This document shows positions 16,423-25,059 of a stretch of DNA of 36,764 nt, one piece after another (position 1 is the stretch's first letter; every line of letters starts with the position of its first letter). The stretch is taken from assembly GCA_002429085.1 (NCBI GenBank), contig DIYR01000114.1:1-36764 (forward strand), written 5' to 3'. The position numbers and the translations under genes are program-made. Below the pieces are notes generated by a model. It did no database searches and was not told the origin of the DNA. It saw only the letters and a program-made list of their open reading frames with translations. This DNA is from Flavobacteriales bacterium UBA6049 (GTDB lineage: Bacteria > Bacteroidota > Bacteroidia > Flavobacteriales_G > Salibacteraceae).

Positions 16423-18063
16423 ATGGCAACCAAGCAAGACCTTAATTTCAATAAAAATGAAGACAAAATGAAACTCCGTATTTCGGAGTTGAATCGCAAA
16501 TTCGCAACCGTAGCTAAAGGTGGTGGCGACAAGCGAATAGCAAAACTTCATGCACAAGGTAAATTGACCGCTCGTGAACGTATTGACTACCTCTTGGATA
16601 ACGATACTCCAAGTATAGAAATTGGTGCTTTTGCTGGTGAGGGAATGTATGCCGAGTACGGTGGTTGTCCTTCTGGAGGTGTGGTGATTAAAATTGGCTA
16701 TGTACAAGGCCGTCAGGTAATTGTAGTTGCCAATGACGCTACTGTTAAGGCTGGTGCTTGGTTCCCTATAACCGGAAAGAAAAACTTACGGGCACAAGAA
16801 ATCGCTATGGAGAACAACTTGCCAATCATTTATTTGGTTGATAGTGCTGGTGTTTTCCTTCCAATGCAAGACGAAATTTTCCCTGATAAGGAGCACTTTG
16901 GTCGTATTTTCAGAAATAACGCTGTAATGAGTAGTAAGGGCATTGTGCAAATTGCAGCTATCATGGGTAGCTGTGTTGCCGGAGGTGCTTACCTGCCAAT
17001 TATGAGCGATGAAGCAATGATTGTGGATAAAACAGGAACTATCTTTTTAGCTGGTTCTTACCTTGTAAAAGCTGCAATTGGCGAAGACATTGATAACGAA
17101 ACACTTGGTGGAGCTACTACCCACTGTGAAATTTCTGGTGTTACTGATCACAAATGTGCTGACGATCAAGATTGTTTAGATCGTATCAAACGCATCATCG
17201 ATAAAATTGGTGAACCAACACAAACAGGCTTCAATCGCAAAGAACCTGCTCTTCCTGCAGAGCCAATTGAATCAGTTTATGGTATTATGCCGAACGAACG
17301 CTCAAAGCCATATGATACGAGAGAAATCATCAAACGATTGGTAGATAACAGCGAATTTGATGAATACAAAAAAGATTTTGGTAAATCTATCATTACTGCA
17401 ACTGCTCGTATTGATGGTTGGGCAGTAGGAATTGTGGCCAACCAACGAGAAATGGTAAAGTCTAAGAAAGATGGGATGCAATTTGGAGGAGTAATCTATT
17501 CTGATTCTGCTGACAAAGCAGCGCGTTTCATTATGAACTGCAACCAGAAAAAAATTCCTTTAGTTTTCCTACAAGATGTTACTGGGTTCATGGTAGGCTC
17601 TCGTTCTGAACATGGCGGTATCATTAAAGATGGGGCCAAGTTAGTAAATGCAATGGCGAATTCTGTTGTTCCTAAGTTCACCATCATTACTGGAAATTCT
17701 TATGGTGCTGGAAACTATGCTATGTGTGGTAAAGCTTACGACCCAAGACTTATTGTTGGATGGCCAACTGCAGAAATTGCAGTGATGGGTGGTTCTCAAG
17801 CCGCTAAAGTGTTACTGCAAATTGAAGTTGCCAGCATGAAGGCTAAAGGTGAAGAGATTTCTAAAGAGAAGGAAGACGAACTTTTTAACAAAATAAAAAG
17901 CAGATACGATGAGCAAACTTCTCCTTACTACGCAGCTAGTAGGTTATGGATGGATGCTATCATAGATCCAAAAGATACGAGAACATGGATTTCTATGGGT
18001 ATTGAAGCTGCCAACCAACACCCTATTGAGAAACCATACAATGTTGGTGTAATTCAAACCTGA
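16423..18063 (+). CDS. Acyl-CoA carboxylase carboxyltransferase (beta) subunit, methylcrotonyl-CoA carboxylase-like
   Basis: 546 aa from the ATG at 16423; a TTG 9 nt upstream is less likely. The two carboxyltransferase half-domains are both complete: KLTARERIDYLLD, then ANDATVKAGAW, IYLVDSAGVFLP, GSCVAGGAYLPIMSDEA, TIFLAGSYLVKAAIGE and GGATTHCEISGVTDH in the first; LQDVTGFMVGS, GNSYGAGNYAMCG and WPTAEIAVMGG in the second. The DPA/TVK details and length fit methylcrotonyl-CoA carboxylase beta (leucine breakdown) better than propionyl-CoA carboxylase. It transfers CO2 from biotin to the acyl-CoA. No biotin carboxylase/BCCP gene is nearby. Confidence 0.92.
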   Translation: MATKQDLNFNKNEDKMKLRISELNRKFATVAKGGGDKRIAKLHAQGKLTARERIDYLLDNDTPSIEIGAFAGEGMYAEYGGCPSGGVVIKIGYVQGRQVIVVANDATVKAGAWFPITGKKNLRAQEIAMENNLPIIYLVDSAGVFLPMQDEIFPDKEHFGRIFRNNAVMSSKGIVQIAAIMGSCVAGGAYLPIMSDEAMIVDKTGTIFLAGSYLVKAAIGEDIDNETLGGATTHCEISGVTDHKCADDQDCLDRIKRIIDKIGEPTQTGFNRKEPALPAEPIESVYGIMPNERSKPYDTREIIKRLVDNSEFDEYKKDFGKSIITATARIDGWAVGIVANQREMVKSKKDGMQFGGVIYSDSADKAARFIMNCNQKKIPLVFLQDVTGFMVGSRSEHGGIIKDGAKLVNAMANSVVPKFTIITGNSYGAGNYAMCGKAYDPRLIVGWPTAEIAVMGGSQAAKVLLQIEVASMKAKGEEISKEKEDELFNKIKSRYDEQTSPYYAASRLWMDAIIDPKDTRTWISMGIEAANQHPIEKPYNVGVIQT

Positions 18064-18065
18064 TT

Positions 18066-18719
18066 ATGAAAACAATCCTTTTATCCCTTTTCATTTTGTT
18101 CTTCTCTTTATCATCGGCAACTGCTCAAAAGCAAGTGTTGGCGAGCGATTTTGTTAATCCTGATATTGAAGTAACAAGACTCCCATCTATTGCATCAATT
18201 AGTCTACTGAACACGAGCTCTTTGAGCTCGTATGCAGAAGGATTAATTGCAGAAGATTTAGTCCCATACGAGGTTAATTTTATTCCAACTGCAAATACCA
18301 TTCATGGTTCTACTAAGTTGGATCGAGACAATTTACGTGCATATCTTGAAACCACAGAAACAGCGTACGTTATGGCCATTCGTTTAATGTCTCTTGGCAC
18401 TAAAAAAAATGAAGCTCATTTTCCAGTTTACTTAAACGATAATCCGAAGGATCCAAGAAGAATTTCTGAATCATCTCGTCATACTAAAAGTGATAATTTC
18501 TACAGTGACTTATATCCTTCATATCAATTGACTGGTAGAAAAGAGGCTTGGGAAACCGCTAAAAAAGTACGTATTCAAATTACCATTGTTGAGGTGGCTA
18601 CAGGTACTACTATATGGAGTGGGTTTAGTATTTATGTTAAGCCCAAGAAGTTAGAAGAACATCTACCTACTTTCTTTGATGAAGTAACTACCGCCATTCA
18701 TAACAAACAGCTGATTTAA
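18066..18719 (+). CDS. Secreted protein of unknown function
   Basis: 217 aa. A strong signal peptide (residues 1-20, ending SATAQ) precedes a mature domain with alternating strands and helices and a late WSGFSIYVKPKK segment. A pattern such as TGTTIWSGF near the C-terminus is reminiscent of the TolB-N-like/LpoB-type lipoprotein fold, but I cannot assign a family. It sits 2 nt after the carboxylase stop and 3 nt before the arginase-family gene, so the three are likely co-transcribed. Confidence 0.6.
   Translation: MKTILLSLFILFFSLSSATAQKQVLASDFVNPDIEVTRLPSIASISLLNTSSLSSYAEGLIAEDLVPYEVNFIPTANTIHGSTKLDRDNLRAYLETTETAYVMAIRLMSLGTKKNEAHFPVYLNDNPKDPRRISESSRHTKSDNFYSDLYPSYQLTGRKEAWETAKKVRIQITIVEVATGTTIWSGFSIYVKPKKLEEHLPTFFDEVTTAIHNKQLI
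18213..18231. repeat. Perfect hairpin inside a coding region
   Basis: ACGAGCTC-TTT-GAGCTCGT (8-bp arms, 3-nt loop) falls in the gene for the secreted unknown protein. It encodes a Ser/Leu-rich stretch. No function is apparent. Confidence 0.3.
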
Positions 18720-18722
18720 GGT

Positions 18723-19748
18723 ATGGCTTTGCATCATTTTACCTCTTCTGATTTAATTCAGAAAACAAATACACGCAATGGTGAACAAAAAGTAGGTGAA
18801 ACACTTTTATCCTGTTCCCCGAACTGGAAAGAAGAACTTGCTACTAGTTCAGCACAACTAGTTATTCTTGGTATTGCCGAAGACATAGGAGTAAGAGCCA
18901 ATCACGGACGAAAAGGAACTAGAAAAGGATTTGAATCTTTCTTAAATGCCTTTGTAAACGTTCAATTGAATTCATTTCTTCCGCTAGATCAAGTTTTACT
19001 TTTAGGTGTTTATGAACCTAAGAAACTGGCAATCGCAAGCGAAAACCTAAAATCTAAAAGAGATCTAGATTTAAATCAATTGAGAAGTTTCGTTAAAGAA
19101 ATTGACAAAGACATAAGATCTATTATTCGAATTATTATTTCTGCTGGAAAAACTCCTCTTATTATAGGAGGTGGGCATAACAATGCGTTTCCAATAATTA
19201 CTGGTACAAGTTTAGCCAAAGAGCAATCTATACATGTAATTAACTGTGATCCTCACAGCGATTTTCGTTCAACTGAAGGTAGACATTCTGGAAATGGGTT
19301 TCGATATGCTTTTGAAGATGGCTTTCTAGATAAATACAGTATTGTAGGCTTACATGAGGGCTACAATAACCAAGAAAACTTAGATGCTATGAACGCACAT
19401 AGCAATCATGTTTCTTATAGAACATTCGAAGATGTGTTTGTTAGAATGAAAGAATCTTGGAGCGAACACATAACCCAAGGAATATCTTTCTTATCAAACG
19501 AAGTTCCTCTTGGGGTTGAATTAGACATGGACTCAATAAGTGGTATGCCGGTAAGTGCTGCTACACCATCAGGTATTCAATTAGAGGAGGCTCGTCAATA
19601 CATTCATACATGCGCATCACTTCCGAATTGCGCATATGTGCATATCTGTGAAGCGGCTCCAGATTTACATCCTAATGGACAACTAATCTCTGGTAAGGCA
19701 TTGAGTTATCTCGTCCAAGATGTCATAAAAGCCGTTTGTTCAAAGTAG
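18723..19748 (+). CDS. Arginase-family hydrolase, formimidoylglutamase-like
   Basis: 341 aa. The binuclear manganese site of ureohydrolases is complete: GGGHNN (H152), DPHSDFR (D176, H178, D180) and LDMDSI (D268, D270). The DPHSDFR-S-x-G-R-H-S-G-N-G-F pattern and overall length fit formimidoylglutamase (HutG), which completes histidine breakdown to glutamate and formamide. Arginase and agmatinase share the metal site, so the substrate is inferred. No other hut genes are in view. It closes the carboxylase-led operon. Confidence 0.85.
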   Translation: MALHHFTSSDLIQKTNTRNGEQKVGETLLSCSPNWKEELATSSAQLVILGIAEDIGVRANHGRKGTRKGFESFLNAFVNVQLNSFLPLDQVLLLGVYEPKKLAIASENLKSKRDLDLNQLRSFVKEIDKDIRSIIRIIISAGKTPLIIGGGHNNAFPIITGTSLAKEQSIHVINCDPHSDFRSTEGRHSGNGFRYAFEDGFLDKYSIVGLHEGYNNQENLDAMNAHSNHVSYRTFEDVFVRMKESWSEHITQGISFLSNEVPLGVELDMDSISGMPVSAATPSGIQLEEARQYIHTCASLPNCAYVHICEAAPDLHPNGQLISGKALSYLVQDVIKAVCSK

Positions 19749-19799
19749 CTTGCTGCTGCTCACCTAAAAGAGTAGCTTTACCTGAATAATCTGCTGCTC

Positions 19800-22094
19800 T
19801 TGAATGCTGGAAACACCATACCGAAATCAATTACTTGGAAAGAACGCTGGAAAAGAATTCTCTACTTTTTTCCTATTCAGTTGGTATTGGTTCACCTAAA
19901 ATCAAATCATTTACTCTTGCTAGCTTGGATATTCATTACGTCAGTAGTAATGAAATGGTTACTAGTGCAATATGGAGCCTATAACCTTTTCCTCTACCCT
20001 GAATATATGGGACAAGTTGGGCCTGCTTCTCATTTCATTATGGGAATTGCTATTGGTGGATTCCTTATCTCTTTTAACCTTGCTAGTTATGCTCTAAATG
20101 GCCATAAATTTCCATTAATTGCAACCCTTAATAGGCCATTCTACAAATACACACTAAACAATTTTATCATTCCATTTACCTTCTTAGGTATTTACACCTA
20201 TCAGCTCATCGTTTATCAAAAAACAGAAGAGTTAGTAACACACAGCGCCATTGCTCTTCACCTTCTGGCACTATATGCTGGTATCATCTTATTCTCCTTC
20301 ATAGCATTTTCTTATTTCCTTACTACAAATAAGAATTTCCAGAAGCTCTTTGGCGATATCAAGATTCGTCAAGAAAAACATCAAATCAGACCTGTTAGAA
20401 CGGTTTTTAGCAGAAAAGAAAAGTGGTACAGTATTTTAACACGAAAGAAAGAGTGGCGCGTTGTCACCTATCTTTCAGAACCTTGGCGAGTTAATTTGGC
20501 AAGAGACATCTCTCATTACGATGGTGATATGTTGCGTACTGTATTTGCGCAAAACCATATCAACGCCACGGTATTCGAACTCCTTACTATTATCACAATC
20601 TTATTCTTTGGATTTTATAGAGAGACTCCTGTTTTCAAACTTCCTGCGGCAGTGAGTATTATCTTAATGCTTACCATGATTATTATGCTAGTAAGTGCTA
20701 TATACTCTTGGTTAAAAGGCTGGAGCACGCTAGTGTTTGTATTACTATTTTTCGGTTATAACTGGGTATCATCAATGCCTGAATACAGTTTCACAAGCTT
20801 TGCTTATGGATTGCAATATGACTCCCCCCCTGCTCCTTACTCTAATCAGGTTTTAAAAGATTTTTCAAGAGATACTGCTCAAATTACGAAAGATACCGAG
20901 CACATAACTCGCATCTTGTCTAAGTGGAAAGTTGCAAACGATACCCTCTACAACCAAAAACCTAAGCTAGTAATTGTGAATTGTAGTGGTGGTGGAATTA
21001 GAGCTAGCGCTTGGACTATGAGGGTTATGCAACATCTAGATAGTGTATTAAATGGCAGCTTAATGCAGCGAACACATTTTGTTACAGGATCTTCTGGTGG
21101 TATGATTGGAGCCAGCTATTTCCGAGAGCTACATTTTAGAAGGTTGGCAGGTACGGTAATCGATCCTACAGAGAAGGAGTATTATGATGACGTTTCTAAA
21201 GACATACTAAATGCTGTTGCTCTTAACTTTTCGTTACATGATTGGCTTATTCGCGTGCAACGATTTGAATATGGTGGAGAAGCATACACCAAAGACCGAG
21301 GTTATGCCTTTGAACGGCAACTTTCTGCTAATACTAGGTATTACATGGAGAAGAACATGTTTGATTACAACTTGCCAGAGCAAGAAGCGGATATTCCAAT
21401 TATGTTGCTATCTCCTACAATTACGAATGATACCCGCAAGCTGTTAATTAGTAGTCAACCTATGTCTTTTCTAACTCAAACCGATTACCTAGATAATTTG
21501 AACAACATTGGTTTAGTTGAAAGTGTAGATTATCATCAGTTATTGGCAAATCATCATCCTGATAGTTTACACTTCTTAAGTGCCTTACGAATGAATGCTT
21601 CATTCTTTTATGTACTACCTAATGTATCTCTTCCTACAGGACCACATACAGAAGTTATGGATGCTGGAATTCGAGACAATTATGGAACCCAACACACCTT
21701 GCGATACATAGCTCATTTTATTGATTGGATTAATGAAAACACGAGTGGTGTAGTGATTATTCAGATTAGAGATCGTTATAAAACAGTTGATATTTTACCG
21801 CAAGAAAATAAGTCGCTGATTGAATCTATTAAACGACCTGTTTCAGTTGTATCAGACAACTACCTTACTATGCAGACATATAACCAAGACGAAATGCTGA
21901 TGCATTTAAGTGGTTTATTGAAGAATAAGATTAGCGTAGTCAACTTTCAATTGAAACGCACGAGTAAAAATAATATCGCACTTAGTTGGCATTTGACCAA
22001 CAAGGATAAAAAGCGGATTTATCGTTCTATTTATGAGCCAGAAAATCAAGTTAGTACAAAGATTCTTGAACGCTTACTTGAGGTAGAAGAATAA
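19800..22094 (+). CDS. Polytopic membrane protein with C-terminal patatin-like phospholipase domain
   Basis: 764 aa, TTG start at 19800; the upstream frame is closed by a stop at 19773 and no earlier ATG exists. About seven predicted membrane segments occupy roughly residues 14-340. The C-terminal half is a patatin-type lipase: oxyanion loop GGGIRA (397-402), nucleophile in GSSGG (S432), and catalytic Asp in DAG (D621, replacing the usual DGG). Patatins hydrolyse acyl chains from phospholipids or neutral lipids. The catalytic dyad looks intact, and the domain should face the cytosol or periplasm depending on topology, which I cannot fix. The fused seven-segment region is unusual for the family. 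Confidence 0.82.
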   Translation: MNAGNTIPKSITWKERWKRILYFFPIQLVLVHLKSNHLLLLAWIFITSVVMKWLLVQYGAYNLFLYPEYMGQVGPASHFIMGIAIGGFLISFNLASYALNGHKFPLIATLNRPFYKYTLNNFIIPFTFLGIYTYQLIVYQKTEELVTHSAIALHLLALYAGIILFSFIAFSYFLTTNKNFQKLFGDIKIRQEKHQIRPVRTVFSRKEKWYSILTRKKEWRVVTYLSEPWRVNLARDISHYDGDMLRTVFAQNHINATVFELLTIITILFFGFYRETPVFKLPAAVSIILMLTMIIMLVSAIYSWLKGWSTLVFVLLFFGYNWVSSMPEYSFTSFAYGLQYDSPPAPYSNQVLKDFSRDTAQITKDTEHITRILSKWKVANDTLYNQKPKLVIVNCSGGGIRASAWTMRVMQHLDSVLNGSLMQRTHFVTGSSGGMIGASYFRELHFRRLAGTVIDPTEKEYYDDVSKDILNAVALNFSLHDWLIRVQRFEYGGEAYTKDRGYAFERQLSANTRYYMEKNMFDYNLPEQEADIPIMLLSPTITNDTRKLLISSQPMSFLTQTDYLDNLNNIGLVESVDYHQLLANHHPDSLHFLSALRMNASFFYVLPNVSLPTGPHTEVMDAGIRDNYGTQHTLRYIAHFIDWINENTSGVVIIQIRDRYKTVDILPQENKSLIESIKRPVSVVSDNYLTMQTYNQDEMLMHLSGLLKNKISVVNFQLKRTSKNNIALSWHLTNKDKKRIYRSIYEPENQVSTKILERLLEVEE

Positions 22095-22131
22095 AAAAGC
22101 CCTACAGATTTTTCAGATTCTGCAAGGCTTC
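22094..22131 (-). terminator. Terminator for the minus-strand SRPBCC gene
   Basis: On the minus strand, AGCCTTGCAGAAT and ATCTGTAGGGCT pair with two G-U pairs and are followed by TTTTTT. It lies between the patatin stop and the SRPBCC stop. The T-run orientation shows it serves the minus strand. Confidence 0.65.
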
Positions 22132-22153
22132 TATTACATTTTCAAAATCTATG

Positions 22154-23074
22154 TTATACCACTGCAAAATGAATAGTGGTTGACCTATCTTCCACACTTA
22201 CTTCTCGAGGATCGTTATCGTACACTTCGAATGGGTGAATGTTTTTGTTCTTTTTGAATTCTTTTGCTCTTTCCATTCCCATGATCGTACTCCAGGCATT
22301 TCCTAAATGATGGTAATCGCCTTTATGAGTTAAACGATATACTTGAGTACTTGGAATAGCCCCTAGTTCAAAGCCATTTGGCTTATTCGTATTATCATTT
22401 ATTGGGATTCCACTCGTAAAAGAGACCCTTCCATTAACCAAATCCCATTTATGATACATCGCAAATGGTTTTCCCGCAACAGCATCTGGATTTGAAGTGG
22501 CAAATTCAAATATTTTAGCAAAATCAGATTCCATTACTTTCGGCATCTCAGACATTGCAATATCATGCTTAATTCCGATGTATTCACAACCATCGTAATT
22601 AGACACACCATTGAATTCAAGTTTACTAGCTACTTTTCCTGTTTCAGCATATTCCTTCAACATGGTTAAACCACGTTGATAGTCCATTCCAACAAACGCA
22701 ATCATCATCTTCTTCATCCAGAACATGAAAAAAGGCAACTTAGAATCCATGTGCCAAGACACATTTACTCCACCTTGTTCCTCATTCAACTCAAAACGAA
22801 CTTTTGCATGAGATTTATACGGTGTTAAGAATGTCAAATCATAATCTACTGAGCGATTCTTGTCCTCATTGGTTACTTTCATTTCTCCTTTTCCTACACG
22901 TTTCCCTTCCCAGGCATACGATTTACCATCTTCCGAAACGGTCACCTTTGCTTCTGGTTCTTGAATTAACCACGGAGACCAATGTTGCCAGTAATGAAAG
23001 TCACTCACAATACTGTAAACACTTGCAGCATCTTTTTCTATAGATACTGATTTAACCACTTGAATTTTAGGCAT
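22154..23074 (-). CDS. SRPBCC domain fused to GyrI-like effector-binding domain
   Basis: 306 aa. Residues 1-150 form a START/SRPBCC (polyketide cyclase-like) domain, starting VVKSVSIEKDAASVYSIVSDFHYW with the W-x-P-W pattern. Residues 155-306 resemble the GyrI-like/AraC effector-binding domain, with EYIGIKHDIAMSEMP and a late IHPFEVYDNDP. Both bind small hydrophobic or planar ligands, so a ligand-binding or sensor role is plausible. It is cytosolic and has its own terminator. It is 80 nt downstream of the LytTR gene on the same strand and may be in the same transcript. Confidence 0.8.
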   Translation of the reverse strand: MPKIQVVKSVSIEKDAASVYSIVSDFHYWQHWSPWLIQEPEAKVTVSEDGKSYAWEGKRVGKGEMKVTNEDKNRSVDYDLTFLTPYKSHAKVRFELNEEQGGVNVSWHMDSKLPFFMFWMKKMMIAFVGMDYQRGLTMLKEYAETGKVASKLEFNGVSNYDGCEYIGIKHDIAMSEMPKVMESDFAKIFEFATSNPDAVAGKPFAMYHKWDLVNGRVSFTSGIPINDNTNKPNGFELGAIPSTQVYRLTHKGDYHHLGNAWSTIMGMERAKEFKKNKNIHPFEVYDNDPREVSVEDRSTTIHFAVV

Positions 23075-23156
23075 ATTGATTCTGTTTTAATAGATTGGGT
23101 TTTCCACAAATAAAAATAAACAGAAGAACCACTTCTGCCATTAAAAGATGAAAAAT

Positions 23157-23864
23157 CTATCCTTGCTTCATGAGTTTTTGGTGAAACACATCTTTAAAAA
23201 CTCTGCCTATTGGTAAGGTTTCTTCACTAGATACATATACATAACCACCTGAAACTTTATGAATTTGATCTAGGTTAACGATATAAGATTTATGGATTTG
23301 GCAAAAAGATTCAGGAAGTCTGTCTACCCATCTTTTGAGTGAATCTTGTGATAAATATTTTTTACCCCTTGTTACAATCTCAGTATAATCAGTATCTGAT
23401 TTTACATAAAGAATATCTACCAATTTAACTCTTATCAAATCATGTCCAGATTTAATGTAAACCGATGATTCATCTGTCTTAGTGCTTTCAACTTGAACCT
23501 GCTTATCAGATGGTATATATGAATTAAACTTAGCAATGGCCTGTACAAATCGTTGAAACGAAAATGGTTTTAGTAAGTAGTCTACCACGTTATACTCAAA
23601 ACTCTGTAAAGCATAATCTGGGAAAGCAGTAGTCATTATTACCATTGGAGGATTCTTCAAAGAACTTAAAAAATCCATCCCAGACATGGTTGGCAAATGA
23701 ATGTCTAAAAAGATAAGGTCTAGCTTTTCAGTTTGCACAATTGGCAATGCTTCTACTGCCGATGTATACACACCTATCAATTCAAGCATACCTATATCTT
23801 CTATGTACTTCTTGAGTATTCTCTGAGCAGGCGCTTGATCTTCTATGATAATACACTTCTTCAT
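23157..23864 (-). CDS. LytTR family response regulator
   Basis: 235 aa. A receiver domain covers about 1-120: acidic pocket E8-D9, phosphoacceptor D54 in FLDIHLP, the T/A of MTTAFP, and Lys in LLKPFSF. A LytTR DNA-binding domain follows at about 133-232 (VYIKSGHDLIRV, YVKSDTDYTEI, FCQIHKSYIVNLDQIHKV). It overlaps the upstream kinase gene by 4 nt and should be its partner. LytTR proteins bind direct repeats; the tandem repeats at 24940-24985 are candidates. Confidence 0.95.
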   Translation of the reverse strand: MKKCIIIEDQAPAQRILKKYIEDIGMLELIGVYTSAVEALPIVQTEKLDLIFLDIHLPTMSGMDFLSSLKNPPMVIMTTAFPDYALQSFEYNVVDYLLKPFSFQRFVQAIAKFNSYIPSDKQVQVESTKTDESSVYIKSGHDLIRVKLVDILYVKSDTDYTEIVTRGKKYLSQDSLKRWVDRLPESFCQIHKSYIVNLDQIHKVSGGYVYVSSEETLPIGRVFKDVFHQKLMKQG

Positions 23865-24880
23865 TTTGCTAATTGTAAACTCAATTCAACATAGTACTCT
23901 GAATTAGCCTCAGAAACAATTAGCTCATGCATATTCGGATAAACAAGGGCTAAGCGTTTCTTCACATTCTTTAGCCCCAAACCTTTCGTAATTCCAGCCA
24001 CATTTCTATTCGAAGCAAAATTATTTCTACATGTTAGAGTCAGTTTACCGGACTCATCGCACTTAACTGCAATATCAATGTAAATTCCACTACTTAAACC
24101 AGCTGCGCTATGTTTAAATGCATTTTCAACAAAAACCGATAATATCAGTGGAGCAATACTAAATGTGGAGTTTTGAATTTCTTTATGAAACCTTACATCT
24201 CCTCTATTTTCTAACGGTAGCTTATTTAGTTCAATAAAGTTCTCTAAATGCTCTATTTCTCCTGTAAGACTTACAAAGTCGTCTTTACAATCATAGAGCA
24301 TATAGCGCAATACAGTAGATAACTCTAGAATAATAATGGGAGTCTTGGCTGATTGCTCTAAAGAATAAGCATAAAGGTTATTTAGATGATTGAATAAGAA
24401 ATGTGGGTTGATTTGATTCTTTAGGTATTTCAATTCACTGTCTTTCACCACCAACTTAAGTTGCTCAAGTTCTTTTTGTTTCCGATAGGCATCAACCAAT
24501 AGGTTAAATGCCACCATCATGAAGATTATGGGAACAATTCCAGCTAATGTTGAGAAAAAACCAGAGATATGCTCTGCCCTTTCTCCTCCCACTATAATAG
24601 GTTCTAGTACAAGTTCTTCTACAAAGTATAGTAAGGTGATAATGCCAATGGTCCATCCCCAAAATAGACCCAATCGATTTGCATAAAAATACTTGGGCAG
24701 TAAATAGAATCCTATAAAAGCCGCAACAATTAAGTATACCAGGTAAAAACCAGTTTGCTCCCACTCGAAAATTTCATCTCTAGTATCATAAGCATACACT
24801 ATAAATAAAAGAGTTATGTATAGTGAATAATACCACCAAATTTGTTTGTTTTTCCACCTCACCTTCGATAAAAGTACCAC
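23861..24880 (-). CDS. LytS/YehU-type sensor histidine kinase
   Basis: 339 aa, GTG start; an in-frame stop immediately precedes it, so no longer form exists. Four membrane segments lie within residues 15-130. The His_kinase domain has NQINPHFLFNHLNNLY, phosphoacceptor H160, and the ATP-binding parts VENAFKHS and KGLGLKNVKKRL. It lacks a large periplasmic sensor, so the membrane region likely senses. Its 5' end overlaps a small ORF (24859-24942), and it is divergent from an outer-membrane barrel gene. Confidence 0.93.
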   Translation of the reverse strand: MVLLSKVRWKNKQIWWYYSLYITLLFIVYAYDTRDEIFEWEQTGFYLVYLIVAAFIGFYLLPKYFYANRLGLFWGWTIGIITLLYFVEELVLEPIIVGGERAEHISGFFSTLAGIVPIIFMMVAFNLLVDAYRKQKELEQLKLVVKDSELKYLKNQINPHFLFNHLNNLYAYSLEQSAKTPIIILELSTVLRYMLYDCKDDFVSLTGEIEHLENFIELNKLPLENRGDVRFHKEIQNSTFSIAPLILSVFVENAFKHSAAGLSSGIYIDIAVKCDESGKLTLTCRNNFASNRNVAGITKGLGLKNVKKRLALVYPNMHELIVSEANSEYYVELSLQLAK

Positions 24881-24942
24881 TTATACACATCCGAAAACAA
24901 GTAACAGTAGCCAACAACCAAAACAAGCAGGTAACCTTCCAT
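24859..24942 (-). CDS. Possible small hydrophobic leader protein before the kinase
   Basis: 27 codons, ATG at 24942 with an AAAGGG element 5 nt upstream, ending in TGA 22 nt inside the kinase gene (+1 frame). It begins MEGYLLVLVVGYCYLFSDVY and has one membrane-like segment with a basic end (YRR). It is positioned to couple translation to the kinase. It may be chance, as the region is short. Confidence 0.3.
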   Translation of the reverse strand: MEGYLLVLVVGYCYLFSDVYKWYFYRR

Positions 24943-24985
24943 GTTCGCCCTTTAAACTGCATGTTTCATGTTCGCATTGTAAACT
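24940..24985. promoter_or_regulatory. Tandem 19-bp direct repeats, candidate LytTR operator
   Basis: CATGTTCGCCCTTTAAACT (24940-24958) and CATGTTCGCATTGTAAACT (24967-24985) match at 16 of 19 positions with a 27-nt period. They lie in the region between the divergent kinase/regulator operon and the barrel gene. A second, shorter direct repeat (GTAACAT, 25043-25049 and 25055-25061) abuts the barrel start codon. Binding by the neighbouring LytTR protein is inferred from the repeat layout and location. Confidence 0.45.
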
Positions 24986-25059
24986 AAGTTGTTAAACGAT
25001 TTCAAAATAAGTTTGAAAGCTATTGCATCTACTTTCGAGCTTGTAACATTGATGGTAAC

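Noticed and set aside
18213..18231. Regulatory hairpin inside the secreted-protein gene
   Set aside because: The palindrome is perfect but falls within codons for a Ser/Leu stretch with no T-run or nearby start. It is listed only as a low-confidence repeat.
22094..22131. Terminator for the patatin gene on the plus strand
   Set aside because: The T-run is on the minus strand only; the plus strand has CTTCTATT after the stem.
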